DNA of 64,000 bases from Petaurus breviceps papuanus (taxonomy: Eukaryota > Chordata > Mammalia > Diprotodontia > Petauridae): the NCBI GenBank assembly GCA_028583685.1, contig JAMXIF010000002.1, positions 63,286,191-63,350,190 of the forward strand, read 5' to 3'. Below the pieces are notes generated by a model that did no database searches, was not told where the DNA came from, and saw nothing but the letters and a program-made list of their open reading frames with translations. The position numbers were made by a program, and so were the translations under genes. This document shows positions 20,875-32,639 of this stretch, in pieces (the stretch's first letter is position 1; each line of letters begins with the position of its first letter).

Positions 20875-22065
20875 GTCCCACCCTATCTCTGATCTTTACT
20901 CTCACTTCTACAACTGCCTGCTGGACATCTTGAAATGAATGGCCTGTAGACATCTTAAAGACAAAATGTCCCAAACTGAATTAATCCTTCTAAATCTTCC
21001 TCTCTTCCTAAATTCCCCAATGCTGTCAAAGACACCACCATTCCCCTAGTCACCCAGGTTCTCAAACTAGTTACCATTCTTAGCTGCTCATTCTCACTCA
21101 CCCCATATATCCAGTTTATTGTCAAGTCCTATCAGTTCTTACTTTGTGACATTTCCCATAGACTCCCCCCTTTCTCCTCTGAAATCACTACAGCCTTGAA
21201 GTAGGACCCCATCACTTCACATTTAGGTTGCTATTGCAACTTCTGACTAGTCTCCCTGACTCATCTCTCCCCACTACAATCCATCCTTTACTCCACTGAC
21301 AAGAAGGTCTTCCTGAAGTGCAGGTCTGACTTTGTCACTCCCTTATTCAATAAATTCCAGTGGTTTCTCATCCCCAGGATAAAAAAAAATCTCCCCTTTA
21401 AAAAAATCCCTTATATAACCTGGTCCATGGGTGAGGAACATGTGACCTCGAGGCCTCATGTGGCCTTCTAGATCCTTGGGTGCAGCCTTTTGACTGAATC
21501 CGAATTATACAAAACAAATTCTTTTATTAAAGGGGTTTGTTCTGTGAAGTTGGATCTAGTCAAAGGGACATACTTGAGGACCTAGAGTGCCACATGTGGC
21601 CTCAAGGCCACAGGTTTCCCCTTGCCTGATCCTGGTCCCTTCCTACCTTTCAGATTTTCTTATATGTACTGTACATTTTAGCAACATTGACCTCTTCGCT
21701 GTTCCTTACTGTTGACCCACCACCTCCTAAATTCTTTTCATTAACTGTCTGATGCTGGAATGCTCTTCCCCTTTATTACTGCCTCCTGGCCTCCCTTACT
21801 CAGTTGAACCTAAGTTCAAATCTCCCTTTCTAGAACAGGCCTTTCTCAGTCTACCTTAGTGCTTGGACCTCCCTTCTGAAATTACATCCAATCTACTCTG
21901 TATGTATTTTGTATGTATGTAGTTGTTTGCATGTTGACTCCCCCATTAGACTGTGGAAAGCATCTTGAGGGCAGGGGCTATTTTTGCTTTTTTTGTATCC
22001 CCAATGTTTAAGCAGAGCACCTGAAGCATAGTAAGTGATTGATAAAATTCTTGAACTTAATTTGA
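20875..22065 (+). repeat. L2-type LINE, 3' half
   Basis: A long L2 stretch: 'gcctgctggacatcttgaaa', 'gtcccaaactgaattaatcc', 'gtcaagtcctatcagttctt', 'cttcctgaagtgcaggtctg', 'aaattccagtggtttctcat', 'cattagactgtggaaagcat' and the 3' end near 'gcatagtaagtgattgataa'. It is old and carries no open frame. A hAT-type element is inserted at 21427-21630. Confidence 0.8.
21419..21638. mobile_element. Non-autonomous hAT-type transposon with 8-bp duplication
   Basis: A 204-bp core (21427-21630) is flanked on both sides by 'cctggtcc' (21419-21426 and 21631-21638), the 8-bp duplication usual for hAT elements. The ends are inverted copies: left 'tgacctcgaggcctcatgtg' matches the reverse complement of right 'cacatgtggcctcaaggcca'. 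Inside, 'ccttttgactgaatccgaat' on the left mirrors 'ggatctagtcaaaggg' on the right, so most of the element is one long imperfect palindrome. No transposase. Confidence 0.85.
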
Positions 22066-22069
22066 TTCT

Positions 22070-22820
22070 GTTTCCATCTCTGATTTGAGAAGGAAAAGGA
22101 TAGAGGGGTTTGCAGTCTTTGGCATTGTGGTGAGATGATTTAAAGAATCATCTTGAACTGTGTTGCAGTGAGTTACATTCTGAGTTTCCAATTTGAAATT
22201 CAGGTGAGTGAATAATTGATTGAGCTGGTCTGTATATCCCAGAATTACCCAGTTTAATGAGCTTTTCAGTTCTCTGTATTAAAGAAAACTATTATTCACA
22301 TTATGAGCTAACACTTTTTAAAAATACCCCTTTAAAGGTGATCGTTAATTAAAAAAGCTTATTAGGATATAGAGGAGATTATTTTCCCAGTTGAAGAGTA
22401 TGGAGGATCAACAGTTAAGTAGTAAGTAGAGAAACAGTTTTGTATAGTGCAAATGTTCCTGAATGGACCAATAAATTTTAAGTCTCTGGTTCAGATTTGT
22501 AAATTACCCCAAGCATATGAATTTCCCTCCCTCATATGTTTTCTTTCCAAGTCCCTATAGGAGTGTGCCCATTCTTCACCACAGATTGTCAGTGTATTGG
22601 TGGGAGTATGATCTGGTTTTATATGTGTTTTGCTATCTATTTTTCACTTATGTAGGAGTTTTAATAAATTTGTATCAAAAGGATTATTTATTTTATTTTA
22701 TAATTAAGATAAAAAATACCATTTGTTTTAATCTAAAATGTTATGATTGAGAGAGACTAACTATGTAGATAGGAAAACATTGAATGAGGGTTCAAGACCT
22801 AAAGTGGTTTTAATATTGAT
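22070..22820. other. No gene seen
   Basis: AT-rich single-copy sequence. Nothing recognised. Confidence 0.4.
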
Positions 22821-22824
22821 ACTA

Positions 22825-23085
22825 ACTAGCCTTTATATAGTACTCTATCATTTGCGAAGCACTTTATAAATATTATCTCATTTATCTTCACAACAACCCT
22901 GGGAGATAGCTACTATCATTACTCCCATTCTTAAGATGAGGGAACAGAAGTAGAGAAAGGTTAAATGACTTGCCCTGGCTAACCTGAAGGATCATCCTGG
23001 CCATGCAACTAGTCTGAGGCTGTATTTAAACTTATCTTCCTAAGGCACGCTATCCACTGCACCACTTAACTGTCTCTAAATAGGG
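22825..23085 (-). repeat. MIR-type SINE, near full length
   Basis: 'aagcactttataaatattat', 'ctcacttatcttcacaacaa'-like sequence, 'ccctgggagatagctactat', 'gacttgccctggctaacctg', then 'cgctatccactgcaccactt' give the whole minus-strand order. Confidence 0.85.
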
Positions 23086-23299
23086 AACATATATTTCCCT
23101 TTAACAGGGTTGTAGATTGAACCCTGAGAGAGTCTGCTTAGCATTATGTAACAGTAGTCTATCCTTAGGAGCTTAGACCTGCTGCTGGAGCTAGCAAGCC
23201 TAAATCAAAGAACAAAGTGGAATGACCAACACACCTAAGTGAGAAGTGTAATACTCCCACAATAGTGTAGGGTTTGACTGCATATCAGCAAAGGGATGG

Positions 23300-23470
23300 C
23301 ATAGTAAAATGGAGGAGTGTCGGGTTTGGAGCCAGAAGATGTGGGTTAAAGTCATGGCTCTGGAGTATAATAGGCAAGTCACAGTCTCTTGACACCATTG
23401 GTAAAATGAGGAGTTTGGAGTAAATGACTTTTGAGGTCACTTCTCTTTCTAAAAACTATAGGTTCAAATA
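23300..23470 (+). repeat. THER1/MIR-type SINE
   Basis: 'gttaaagtcatggctctgga', 'gtaaaatgaggagtttggag' and the end 'aggtcacttctctttctaaa' with 'aactataggttc'. Decayed. Confidence 0.55.
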
Positions 23471-23474
23471 AACT

Positions 23475-23875
23475 CAAATTTGTTGATAGGAAGTATGATG
23501 GCAGGTTTTCTGCTTGTTGGAGGGGTACTCTATCCTTCACTAACAGAAACATGACACAAAAATAAAGTAGTGACAGTAATAAAGCCTTGTTATGTATTTA
23601 TAATTGAGTCAATGTTCTATGAAACATAGACAAACATCCAATTTTTAAATGGATGACAGCTTTTGAAAAAAAATTCTTACCTGATAATTTGTCACTGTTT
23701 ACACTCTTTTTTTACTCCTTTCCCCTTCCTTACCAATCTTCTTGACATCACTCTTAAATTTTATTCAATAGTATATGGAAACTTGAGAGTAAAACAGATG
23801 GAGGAAAATAGTGATTCTTAAATTTTAATTTTTGTATAGTTAATAGAGAAAAAAAATATTGCTGTTGAAGTCATT
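23475..23875. other. No gene seen
   Basis: AT-rich sequence; nothing recognised. Confidence 0.4.
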
Positions 23876-23879
23876 CATA

Positions 23880-24115
23880 AAGTCCTGGAACTAAAATTAG
23901 TAAGTCCTGAGGTCAGTTCTGGGCTTAGGCATTTAGTAGCTGCTTGACTGTGGGCAAATCTCTTAACCTTTTAACCTCTGGTTGCCATAATTTCACCATC
24001 TGTAAAATGGGTAAAATAATAGCAAGTTTATCCCAGAGTTCTTGTAAAGATAAAAAGAAATAATTTTTGTAAGGTGCATTGCAAACAATAAAGTGTTATA
24101 TAAACTCTAGGTGGT
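23880..24115 (+). repeat. MIR-type SINE
   Basis: 'ggtcagttctgggcttaggc', 'gggcaaatctcttaaccttt', 'tttcaccatctgtaaaatgg' and 'aataaagtgttatataaact'. A short CAT tract follows at 24115-24130. Confidence 0.65.
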
Positions 24116-24229
24116 ATCATCATCATCATCAAAGTATTTTAAAATTCAGCAAGAAGATACATAAAATATCAGGAAAAAAGAGTAGCATAGGTTTTACAGA
24201 ATACACACACACATTTAAAAGTGTACTAC

Positions 24230-24320
24230 TGGGGTGGCTAGGTGATGCAGCAAATAGAGTACCTGCCCTGGATTCAGGAGGACCTGAATTCAAATCTGGC
24301 CTAAGACACTTAATGTAAAA
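24230..24320 (+). repeat. Short tRNA-SINE, 3'-truncated
   Basis: 'ggggtggctaggtgatgcag' through 'ggattcaggaggacctgaat' and 'ctaagacacttaatgtaaaa'. It stops a few bases before HAL1 copy 3 begins. Confidence 0.75.
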
Positions 24321-25046
24321 CTAGCCCTGTGGTTTGGGGCGGAGTCATGATGGCGGAGTAGAAGCAGGACCTCCCAGCTGCTCCAGCTTCCACCTTCCCC
24401 AAACCATGTAAAAAGGGGACTCTAAACAAACTTTGGAGCTGCAGAGCCCACAAAATGGCACAGGGAAGCTAACCTCCCATTGAGGACAGCCCAGCAGGCT
24501 GGCAGCAATCAGCCAGCACTCTGGGAGCCGAGCACAGCCCCACACCAAGGCCTTAACCCCAGGGCAGCCCTGACCAACACCAGCCAGAGGGACTCCAGAT
24601 CAGCAGCAGCTGTGGCTGTGTCCAGATTTGTCAACACATAGATGCGAAGGACAAAGTGAGAAGTCAGTGCAGTCTGGAATTTGGGACCCAGTAAGTGGGA
24701 GTGCTTGGCTTTTGCCCCCAGGGCATAAAGGGGCTGAGACATGGCACAGCCAGCCAGTGCCCCCAGGCAGCTTCAGCTCCTGGCCTGCAGAGTGTAGGGG
24801 GACCAAGCACCAGTCTGAGGGGTAATTGCTCTTGCTTTAAACTTCTTAGATCTAGATTGCAGTCTAGGATGGAGGTCCTCAGGTATGTGTCCAGCTTGCC
24901 AGAGCATGTGGAGACCTCAAAGAGGGCACCCAACTAATACCTCCTGCAGCAGAGAAAACCCCAGTATTTGGGATGAAAGCTCCCCTATCTGGTGGCAGAG
25001 TCCTACTGTGGCAAAAAGCCCAGGGGTCAAGTGACTGAGGGGTGAC

Positions 25047-26121
25047 ATGACCATGCAAAGGAAACAAAGCAGACAGAAGATTCCAACATTAGACTCCTAT
25101 TTTGGGGACCAAAAGAAGCAAAGCATGGAACAGGAGGAAGACAGTGAAGTCAAAACCACTGCACCAAAAGTTTCAAAGGAAAATAGGAACTCGTTAGAGG
25201 CCATAGAGGATTTAAGAAGCAAATAACAGAAGTGGATAAAAACTTTGGAAGAGAAATGAGAACAATGCAAGAAAATTATGAAATGAGAGTCAATAGAATA
25301 GCCTGACTGAGAAAAATCACATCTTAAAAAATAGACTAACTCAAATGGCAAAAGAGGCTCAAAAAGGCAATGATGAGAATGCCTTAAAAAGCCTAATTTT
25401 CCAGATGGAAAAAGAATCTCAAAAGCTCAATGAGGAGAATCATTGCTTCAGAATTAGATTGGAGAAAATGGAAGTTAATGACTTTGTGAGAAATCAAGAT
25501 GCTGTTAAACAGATCCAAACAAATGAAAGAATAGAAGGCAATGTGAAATATCTCATGGGAAAAACCACTGACCTGGAAAATAGATCCAGGAGAGATAATT
25601 GAAAAAATATTGGACTACCTGAAAGCCATGATCAAAGTAAGAAAGTAGAAATCATCCTCCAGCAAGTTCTCAAAGAAAACTGCCCTGATGTTTTAGAACC
25701 AGAGGGCAAAATATAGGTTGAAAGAATCCACCGATCATCTCCTGAAAAAGATCCCAAAAAGAAAAATCCTAGGAATGTTATAGACAGTTTCTGGAATTCC
25801 CAGATTAAGTAGAGAATATTACAAGCAGCCAGGAAGAAACAAATTGAATATTGTGGAAACACAATCAGGATAACCCAGGACCTGGCAGCTTCTACACTGA
25901 GGGATCGAAGGGCTTGGAATATGATATTCCGGAGGTCAAAGGAGCTGGAATTAAAACCAAAAGTCACTTACCCAGCAAAACTGATTATCATGTTTCAGGG
26001 GAAAATATGGTCATTCAGTGGAATAGATGATTTTCAAGCATTCTTACTGAAAAAACCAGCGTTGAATAGAAAATTTGACATTCAGATACAAGAAGCAAGA
26101 GATGCATTAGAAGGTAAATAG
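25047..26121 (+). pseudogene. L1 ORF1-type gene of HAL1 copy 3, broken
   Basis: Start codon 25047-25049 after 'gaggggtgac'; stop 26119-26121. The first residues can be read as MTMQRKQSRQKIPTLDSYFG. The coiled coil ('QMEKESQKLNEENHCFR'), the RRM-like segment and the C-terminal domain ('LELKPKVTYPAKL', then 'LNRKFDIQIQEARDALEGK') are all present, about 355 codons overall. At least two frame changes and stop codons break it; the longest clean pieces are 25345-25602 and 25921-26121. Confidence 0.85.
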
Positions 26122-26227
26122 GGAAAAGAAATCATAAGGAACTTATCAAAGTTGAACTACTAAACATTCCTACATAGAAAAACAATAATTGTAACTTATG
26201 AAATTTTTCTCAGTAGTTGAAGGGAAT

Positions 26228-26239
26228 ACATACATACAT

Positions 26240-26270
<31 letters not shown>

Positions 26271-26275
26271 TGAGA
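26228..26275. repeat. (TACA)n(TA)n microsatellite in HAL1 3' UTR
   Basis: TACA-type units followed by TA units; the same place as in the other copies. A second TA tract lies at 26907-26930. Confidence 0.9.
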
Positions 26276-27014
26276 GTGTATGGGCATATGAATACATATG
26301 TGAATGTGTGTATACATGTTTACAGGTATACATAGATAGAGGGCACAGGACCAATTTAGCAGGAAGGGATGATACTTAAAAGGTGAAATTAAGAGGTGAG
26401 AGAGGAATATAATGAGAGGAGATGGGGAGAGACAGAATGGAGTAAACTATCTCACATAGAAGAGGCAAAGGAAAATGGTTACAATGGAAGGGAAGAATAG
26501 GAAGGCAAAAGGGAATGTCTCAACCTTATTTATTCCCATTGAACTTGGCTTGAGGATGGAATGAAATACACATTAAATAGGGTCTCTCACCCTCCAGGAG
26601 AGTAGAGGGAAGGGGATGAGAGGGGGGATGATGGAAGGGAGGGCAGGCTGGGGGGGAGGGAGGTTAGAAGCACCCATTTTTGGAAAGGGATGGGATCAAA
26701 GTAGAGAATAGAACAAGTGGGAGGTGGGATAAGAGGGAGGGACCATATAGTCAGTCTTTTACAATATATCTACTATGTTATTGTTTTGCCTTAGCCACAC
26801 ACGTACATCCTATACTGAACTGCTTATCTTCCCAGTAAGGGTGGGTGACAAGGGAGGAAGGGAATGAATCTGGAATTCAATATTTTAATATCAAATATTT
26901 GAATATGTATATATATATATATATATATACCATTATTAATACTATTTTATATGTATTTTGGAAATAAGATATACAGGCACTGGGACATAAAGATCCACTG
27001 GAAAAGTTGAAAGG

Positions 27015-27570
27015 GATACCCTTTTTTTCAAGTTTCCTAATTGTTAGTGTTTTAAAACTATAGCTAATTCACTTATTAACATTGTGATGAATTAATTCAA
27101 AATCACAAATGCTTAGTTTATAACGTTAGTTGTAGTAATCAATGAAAGATTATATTTTAATTTTGACAAATATGTTGGATTTGAGGTTGTCATTACAGAG
27201 AAGGTAATGGGGTTACACTAATACCTTCCTATAGTGACTCTTGTAGATAATTCACTTTGGGTTTTCCTAAAATTCCTAATACTGGCCCTTCCCAATAGAA
27301 GCTGAAATATAATTGTGATTCATGAACTTGCTAATTGTTCTTGCCAGTTGCTGACCTTAGCCATATGAAAATAATAACAATATTTGCCAATTGTATATCT
27401 CCCTTTACAAAATGTTTCATATTCATTATTTCTTTACTTCATATTTGTGAGCATTATGATGTGGTAGGTACTGGGAGGATTCCCCCTTTCTTAGAAGACT
27501 TGAACATTGGCTAGATAGCCATTTGTCAAATAGATTATAACAGAGATTCCTTTTACCTATCGATTTTACT
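27015..27570. other. No gene seen
   Basis: AT-rich sequence; a weak minus-strand MIR may lie near 27360-27480. Nothing firm. Confidence 0.35.
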
Positions 27571-27574
27571 TTTG

Positions 27575-27830
27575 TTTATTCAGTCATTTCAGTCATATAG
27601 GATTCTTTGTGAACCCATTTGGGTTTTTTTTTTTGGCAAAAACAGTAGAGTTATTTGCCATTTAATTCTCCAGTTCATTTTACAGATGAGGAAACTGAGA
27701 CAAACAGGGTTAAATGACTTTTCAGGGTCATACAGCTAGTAAATGTTTGATGCCAGATATGAATTCAGGAACATAGGTCTTTCTGACTCCAGACCTGGCA
27801 TTCTATACACGGTGCCACTTAGCTGCCCTA
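27575..27830 (-). repeat. MAR1-type tRNA-SINE
   Basis: Minus strand: 'gtgaacccatttgggttttt', 'ccagttcattttacagatga', 'ggaaactgagacaaacaggg', 'gtctttctgactccagacct', and the head 'cggtgccacttagctgcc'. Nearly complete. Confidence 0.88.
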
Positions 27831-28034
27831 TGGATTATACTAGGGAACCACTGATGTCCCTTCTAACTCTCAAATTTAGTGACTACTGCCAAGCAGATTG
27901 TGTAAGTATCATTATCCTCATTTTATAGATAAGTGCACAAGTTCAGATAGATTATGATTGGCCAAAGGTTACACAAAAAAAAGAAGCATCAGTAATGATA
28001 TCGCATTGTGATTTTCCTGCATCACCTTTTATAA

Positions 28035-28400
28035 ACTTAAAACAAAATAATCATCTGATTTTAAAATCAGTCTAAACTTTTTTTTCACAATATTCATTTT
28101 GTTGCTGATTTTATTAAAGAACTGACCAAGTGTAATATAATAGACATCAGTCATACCCCCTGCAAAAAAAAGGTCCATGATATTTAATTAATGGGACCTT
28201 TCTTTTACTATGACCCAAGGATTTTAGAATTATCTTCTTTAGGGTATGACCTTGGAAAAGTCCTTTTTTTCTTATTCTTCTGTGGTGTGACCTTTCCTTT
28301 TTCCATAACATTTTTAGCACAACACACAATTAGACAGGTGGTTAAGGTTCTAAACTAATTTTACTATGTTTATTTAACTAATTAGAAATAATTTCTTTCT
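28035..28400. other. No gene seen
   Basis: AT-rich sequence. Nothing recognised. Confidence 0.4.
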
Positions 28401-28401
28401 T

Positions 28402-28516
28402 TTTTAAAGCAATCAGTGTTAAGTAACTTGCTCAAGGTTACATGGCCCGGAACCTGTCCCAGGTCTCCGGACTCTGGGGCCAGTGCTCTTATTCACTGTG
28501 CCACCTGGCTGCCCAA
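28402..28516 (-). repeat. WSINE1-like tRNA-SINE monomer
   Basis: Minus strand: T-rich tail, 'aagcaatcagtgttaagtaa', 'cttgctcaaggttacatggc', then 'ctctggggccagtgctctta' and 'cactgtgccacctggctgcc'. It is shorter than the other monomers because of a central gap. Confidence 0.8.
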
Positions 28517-28889
28517 GAAATAATTTCTAATTTTCGAGTAAGAACTAAGGTCCTAAACAATTTTTTCTGCTTATGGTGCAAACTGGATATGGGTAGAATA
28601 ATTATATGCGTGTATTCTTGTTATTTAAAATAAAACAGGTCATGTTTCATAAACTACTCAGACTTTTATGGACAGTAGCTTCTCATTCCATATCAGCTCA
28701 ACTAACTTTCCTCCTTTCTCTAATTTTTTACCTTAATTTCACATAAAAAATGGACATTTCATTACAGACAACTGCATTCCCACTCAGCCTGTACATCCTA
28801 ATTCCAATCCAAACAATTGTCAGATAGGCTCTTTTTAGCTATTAAAAAAATTCCCTTAGCAGTTTCCTCTGATGTCAAGCCTTTATTTG

Positions 28890-29045
28890 CTGACAAGTGC
28901 ATAGTTTTAGAGTTAGAAGATACTTACTAGGTCAATCAATCCAATCCTGTTCATTTTACACTTGAAGAAACTGAAGGCCAGAAAGATTAGGTCATATGTG
29001 ACCAAAGGTAAATTGGGTAAATAAAAGAGCTTGGATTTATTCCCC
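28890..29045 (-). repeat. MIR-type SINE
   Basis: 'ttttagagttagaagatact', 'cacttgaagaaactgaaggc' and 'gattaggtcatatgtgacca' give the minus-strand SINE order. Confidence 0.55.
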
Positions 29046-29049
29046 AACT

Positions 29050-30072
29050 GTTAAATGACCAAAAAATATGATCAGTTTTTAGGTGATGTATCTATAACCA
29101 AATGAAAAATACTCTAACTCACTACTGATTGGGGGAATGCAAATTAAAATAATTCCTAGGTACTACTTCATACCTATTAGATTCTCTAATAGGACAGAAA
29201 AGGCAAATGACAAATGTTGGAGGGGATGTCGGAAAAATGAGACATTAATACACTATCGGTGGAGTTGTGAACTAATGCAATCACTGTGTAGAGCAATTTG
29301 AAACTATCCCCAATGGGCTGTAAAACCATGCATTCCCTTTGACCTAGCAATATACTACTAGGTCTGTATCCTGGAAGAGATTAAAAAAAAAAGGAAAAGT
29401 ACCTATATGTTCAAAATATTTATAGCAGTTCATTTCAGGGAGCAAAAAATTACAAAGTGAGGGGATGCCCATCAATTGGGGAATGACTGAACAAGTTGTG
29501 GTATGTTATTATGATAGAATACTATAAGAAATAATGAGCAGAATGCTCTCACAAAAACCTGGAAAGACTTGAATGGGCTGAAGCAAAGTAAAGTGTACTG
29601 TGTACAAAGTAACAACAATACTGTTAAATGATCAGGTTTGAATACCTTAATTGTTCTAAGCAAGACAATGGTTCAAGACAACTGTGAAGCACTTATGATG
29701 AAAAATTCTATGTCCAGAGAAAGAACTAATAGTGTCTGAATACATATTGAAGCATCCTTTTTATATTTTGCCTTATTTTTCTTGCAATTTTTTGTCTATG
29801 TTTTCTTTTATAACATGACTATTCTGGACATGTTTTGCATGACTACACATATATAACCTATATGTATGACATGTCTTATATATAATATAGTAGTATAAAT
29901 AATATTATATAACCTATATTGTATATATATGTATATATAATGTAACTACTTGCCTTCACAATGAGGGGGGTGAGATGGGGAGGGAGTAATGGAGAGAATT
30001 TGGAACTGAAAGTTTTATAAATAAATGTTAAATTTGTTTTTCATGTAACTGGGGGAAAATAAAATAATTAAC
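29050..30072 (+). mobile_element. L1-type LINE 3' end, 5'-truncated
   Basis: 'aatgcaaattaaaataattc', 'aaatgttggaggggatgtcg', 'ccctttgacctagcaatata', 'ctactaggtctgtatcctgg', 'gatgcccatcaattggggaa' and 'tggtatgttattatgataga' form the well-known 3' stretch of L1 elements. It then continues to 'ggagagaatttggaactgaa' and a poly-A-rich end near 30065. No usable frame. Confidence 0.85.
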
Positions 30073-30150
30073 TATATATACATACATGTATATGTACATA
30101 TATATGTATGTATATATATATACATATACGTGTGTGTGTATATGTATATC
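30070..30150. repeat. TA/TACA/GT simple repeat
   Basis: Mixed 'tatatacatacatg' and 'gtgtgtgtatatgt' units directly after the L1 tail. Confidence 0.85.
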
Positions 30151-30433
30151 TTGTATTTGAACACAGGTCTCTGATTGACAATCTTGTGCCTTTGCAGTGC
30201 AACATGACTTTTGCCTGGTTAGCTAACAGACTAATTTTTTTCTATTTCTTCCTAACCCCTGAAATATAATTTAATTATAATATTTTAAGCTCCAAGTTTA
30301 CTTTTCAAGTTTCCTTTCACTATATTTTCATCTTTGCAGCCCAGTACAGTGTACATATTCAAGCCTCATTGTCACATAGGTATTTTCACTTATCAGTTCC
30401 AATGTAGAAAAAAATTGAGTAGATTTTTTTTTT

Positions 30434-30725
30434 AAGCAATTGGGGTTAAGTAACTCGCTCAAGGTTACAAGGCCAGTTATTTCTGGGTGTGGTGCCAAGT
30501 ATCTGAGCCCAAATTTGATCCCCAGGTCATCCTGACACTGGGGCTGGTGCTGTTTACTCGCTGAGCCACCTGGCCACCCCTAAGCAATTGGGGTTAAGTA
30601 ACTTGCTCAAGGTTACACAGCCAGGTGTTTCTGGGTGTGTGCTAAGTGTCTGAGCCTGGATTCGATCCCAGGTCATCCTGACACTGGGGCCGGTGCTTTT
30701 ACTCACTGTGCTACCTGGCCACCCC
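30434..30725 (-). repeat. Dimeric WSINE1-like SINE, copy 1
   Basis: Two SINE monomers head to tail: right monomer 30434-30580 and left monomer 30581-30725 (minus strand). Both contain 'aagcaattggggttaagtaa' and 'ctcaaggttaca', but they differ in fixed ways ('ttatttctgggtgtggtgc' in one, 'gtgtttctgggtgtgtgc' in the other; 'ctgagccacc' against 'tgtgctacc'). There is one T-rich tail for the pair, at about 30424-30433. The direct repeats 'gtagatttt' (30419-30427) and 'gtggatttt' (30730-30738) flank the whole, so it inserted as one unit. Confidence 0.85.
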
Positions 30726-30939
30726 ATAAGTGGATTTTAAATCCAAATTTACATTGCATTTTTCCTATATCTTGATTTATTCACATAATTTATGGCAACA
30801 GGACAGTGCACATGAAAAACAAAAAGCAATAGACATCAGGCAAAGATCTTAGAATTTAGCATTGCAAAAATAATCATTTTGGAAAATTTAGGTCTCAAAC
30901 TGAGTTTCCAAGGAGACCAAAAAAAAGTATATTTGAAGA

Positions 30940-31175
30940 GTCTCATGTCCTTCAATTTGAGTGCCTACAAATTTCATATTCATCTGAAAATTGTCAACAT
31001 TGTCTTAAAGAAAGACCACTTTGTTATCAGCAGCCATAAAAAAAATGTTCCACATCACTAATAATTAGAGAAATGTGAAAAATGTAAATTGAAACAATCC
31101 TGGAATTGTACTTCACACTCATGAGATTGATAAAGATGCCAAGAATGGAAAAATGACAATTATTGAAGGGGCAGC
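30940..31175 (+). repeat. L1-type LINE fragment
   Basis: 'acatcactaataattagaga', 'aatgtaaattgaaacaatcc' and 'cttcacactcatgagattga' match the start of the L1 3' stretch seen at 29.05 kb. It is short and diverged. Confidence 0.6.
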
Positions 31176-31384
31176 ATAAAAAAAAGGCTCTACTTTGGGT
31201 ACATCTGTGGGTCCTTCTTAGACTTCAGGGTCAGGCAACACTCAGGAACAATGAAGCTGACCCTTAACAGCCTCTCCAAGCAAATATGTTGCTGTAAGAA
31301 AGACATCTCACCTTGGCATTACTGCTGAGTGTTCTGCTCTTTCCTCTACTTTCACTTTCAAGTCATTTTTTTCTCAAATTGTTT

Positions 31385-31500
31385 ATTTATGCACATTTAT
31401 TCAGGATTGACAGTGTACTAGATGCTATAGATAGGAAAGTCAAAATGACATAGTTCCTGCCCTCAAGAAGCATGTATTCTAAGGGTGATGGGGTGGAACA
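31385..31500 (-). repeat. L2-type LINE 3' end
   Basis: 'cagtgtactagatgctatag' and 'agttcctgccctcaagaagc' with 'atgtattctaagg' are the reverse complement of the L2 3' end ('ccttgagggcagg'). Confidence 0.7.
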
Positions 31501-31587
31501 GGAGAAATATTATGAGATGATTATAGTAAATAAAAAGGAATGATAGGAGCCGAGTTGTCAAGATAAAGTTGTCAAAGAAATTTTTTT

Positions 31588-31744
31588 TTTCTTTTTGGAG
31601 GGCAAATGGGTTTAAGTAACTTGCCCAAGGTCACGTGGCTAGGTTTTTTGTTTGTGTGTGTTAAGTGTCTGAGGCCGGATCCGAACTTAGGTCCTCCTGA
31701 CTCCAGGGTCAGCACTCTACTCACTGCTGCACCTAGCCACCCCG
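31588..31744 (-). repeat. Short tRNA-SINE, second subtype
   Basis: Minus strand: T tail, 'gggtttaagtaacttgccca', 'aggtcacgtggctagg', 'ggatccgaacttaggtcctc', 'ctgactccagggtcagcact' and the head 'gcacctagccacccc'. The middle contains a 'tgtttgtgtgtgtt' stretch. It differs from the WSINE1-like monomers in its A/B-box region. Confidence 0.85.
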
Positions 31745-32179
31745 AAACTTTTAAGATGGAAATATAACTTCCAGTTTCTTTCAGGGGATAAGGTCAGACT
31801 TTAGAAAGGAGCCTTGAAGAATATTAAGGATAATGTAATTATCACAGGAGAAAATTATGGTTATTTTGAAATTATCATTACTAATATTTGCTATGATATT
31901 TCAAAGACTTTTATCATTGTCAGTACTCCCAATCTTGAAACAAATTGAAATCTCTTTATTGCTTAATGTATAAATAGCCCTTGGGACTTAAGAGGGGATG
32001 GAAACAAAATCCAGTGATCAAACCCCTTATTATGATTTTTGACCAAATTTCACTGTACTGGTATCCAGATGTTATATGCATAATCCATCACCAATATGTC
32101 CCCCAAACCTCTCCAGTTTGATCAAAACCTACCAGAAATCATCATTAACCAATGATTTAGAAGGGGAAATACTTCAGAA

Positions 32180-32340
32180 TACAACCCTTTGATGTTTTAG
32201 AGAGAAAGAAAAAAAAACAGGCCCAGAGTGGGTAAGAGACTTACCCAAGGTCACAGATGTATTCCGCAGCATAGAAATAATTCAAAGCAAGGCACTCTGA
32301 CTCTAACCCAAATCCAATGCTCTTTCAAGAAGTTTGATAT
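32180..32340 (-). repeat. MIR-type SINE
   Basis: 'ggcccagagtgggtaagaga', 'cttacccaaggtcacagatg' and 'aatccaatgctctttcaaga' on the minus strand. Confidence 0.6.
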
Positions 32341-32639
32341 CCTACCATACCACAATGGAAACATACAAGTGGGAATTAAATAGTTGGACTTAATAATAGA
32401 CTCCATTGAGCTTTCTTGAATTTTTTTAAAGATCATTTTAAGTTTCTTCCACTTTTAATATCACTTTAAAAACTCCCTCCATTTTCCCCTCACTAGTTTT
32501 TGACTGACTAGCTTTCTCACACTTAGTAATATGATAGATGAAAAATGCCACATAAAAATAAATTGGATGGTATTCCCCTTCCATTATCTATGATTCCTTG
32601 ATGCTCCAACACAGTTTTTAATAAACATTTGAATTATTT

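Larger units (their letters stand above)
24335..27012 (+). mobile_element. HAL1-like retrotransposon, copy 3, 3'-truncated
   Basis: 5' end 'ggggcggagtcatgatggcg', a 5' UTR of about 0.71 kb, ORF1 (25047-26121), and 3' UTR to 'ccactggaaaagttgaaagg' near 27010. The last 0.2 kb or so present in the other copies is missing. Because these elements insert from their 3' end, loss of the tail suggests a later deletion rather than an incomplete insertion. No ORF2. Confidence 0.87.
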
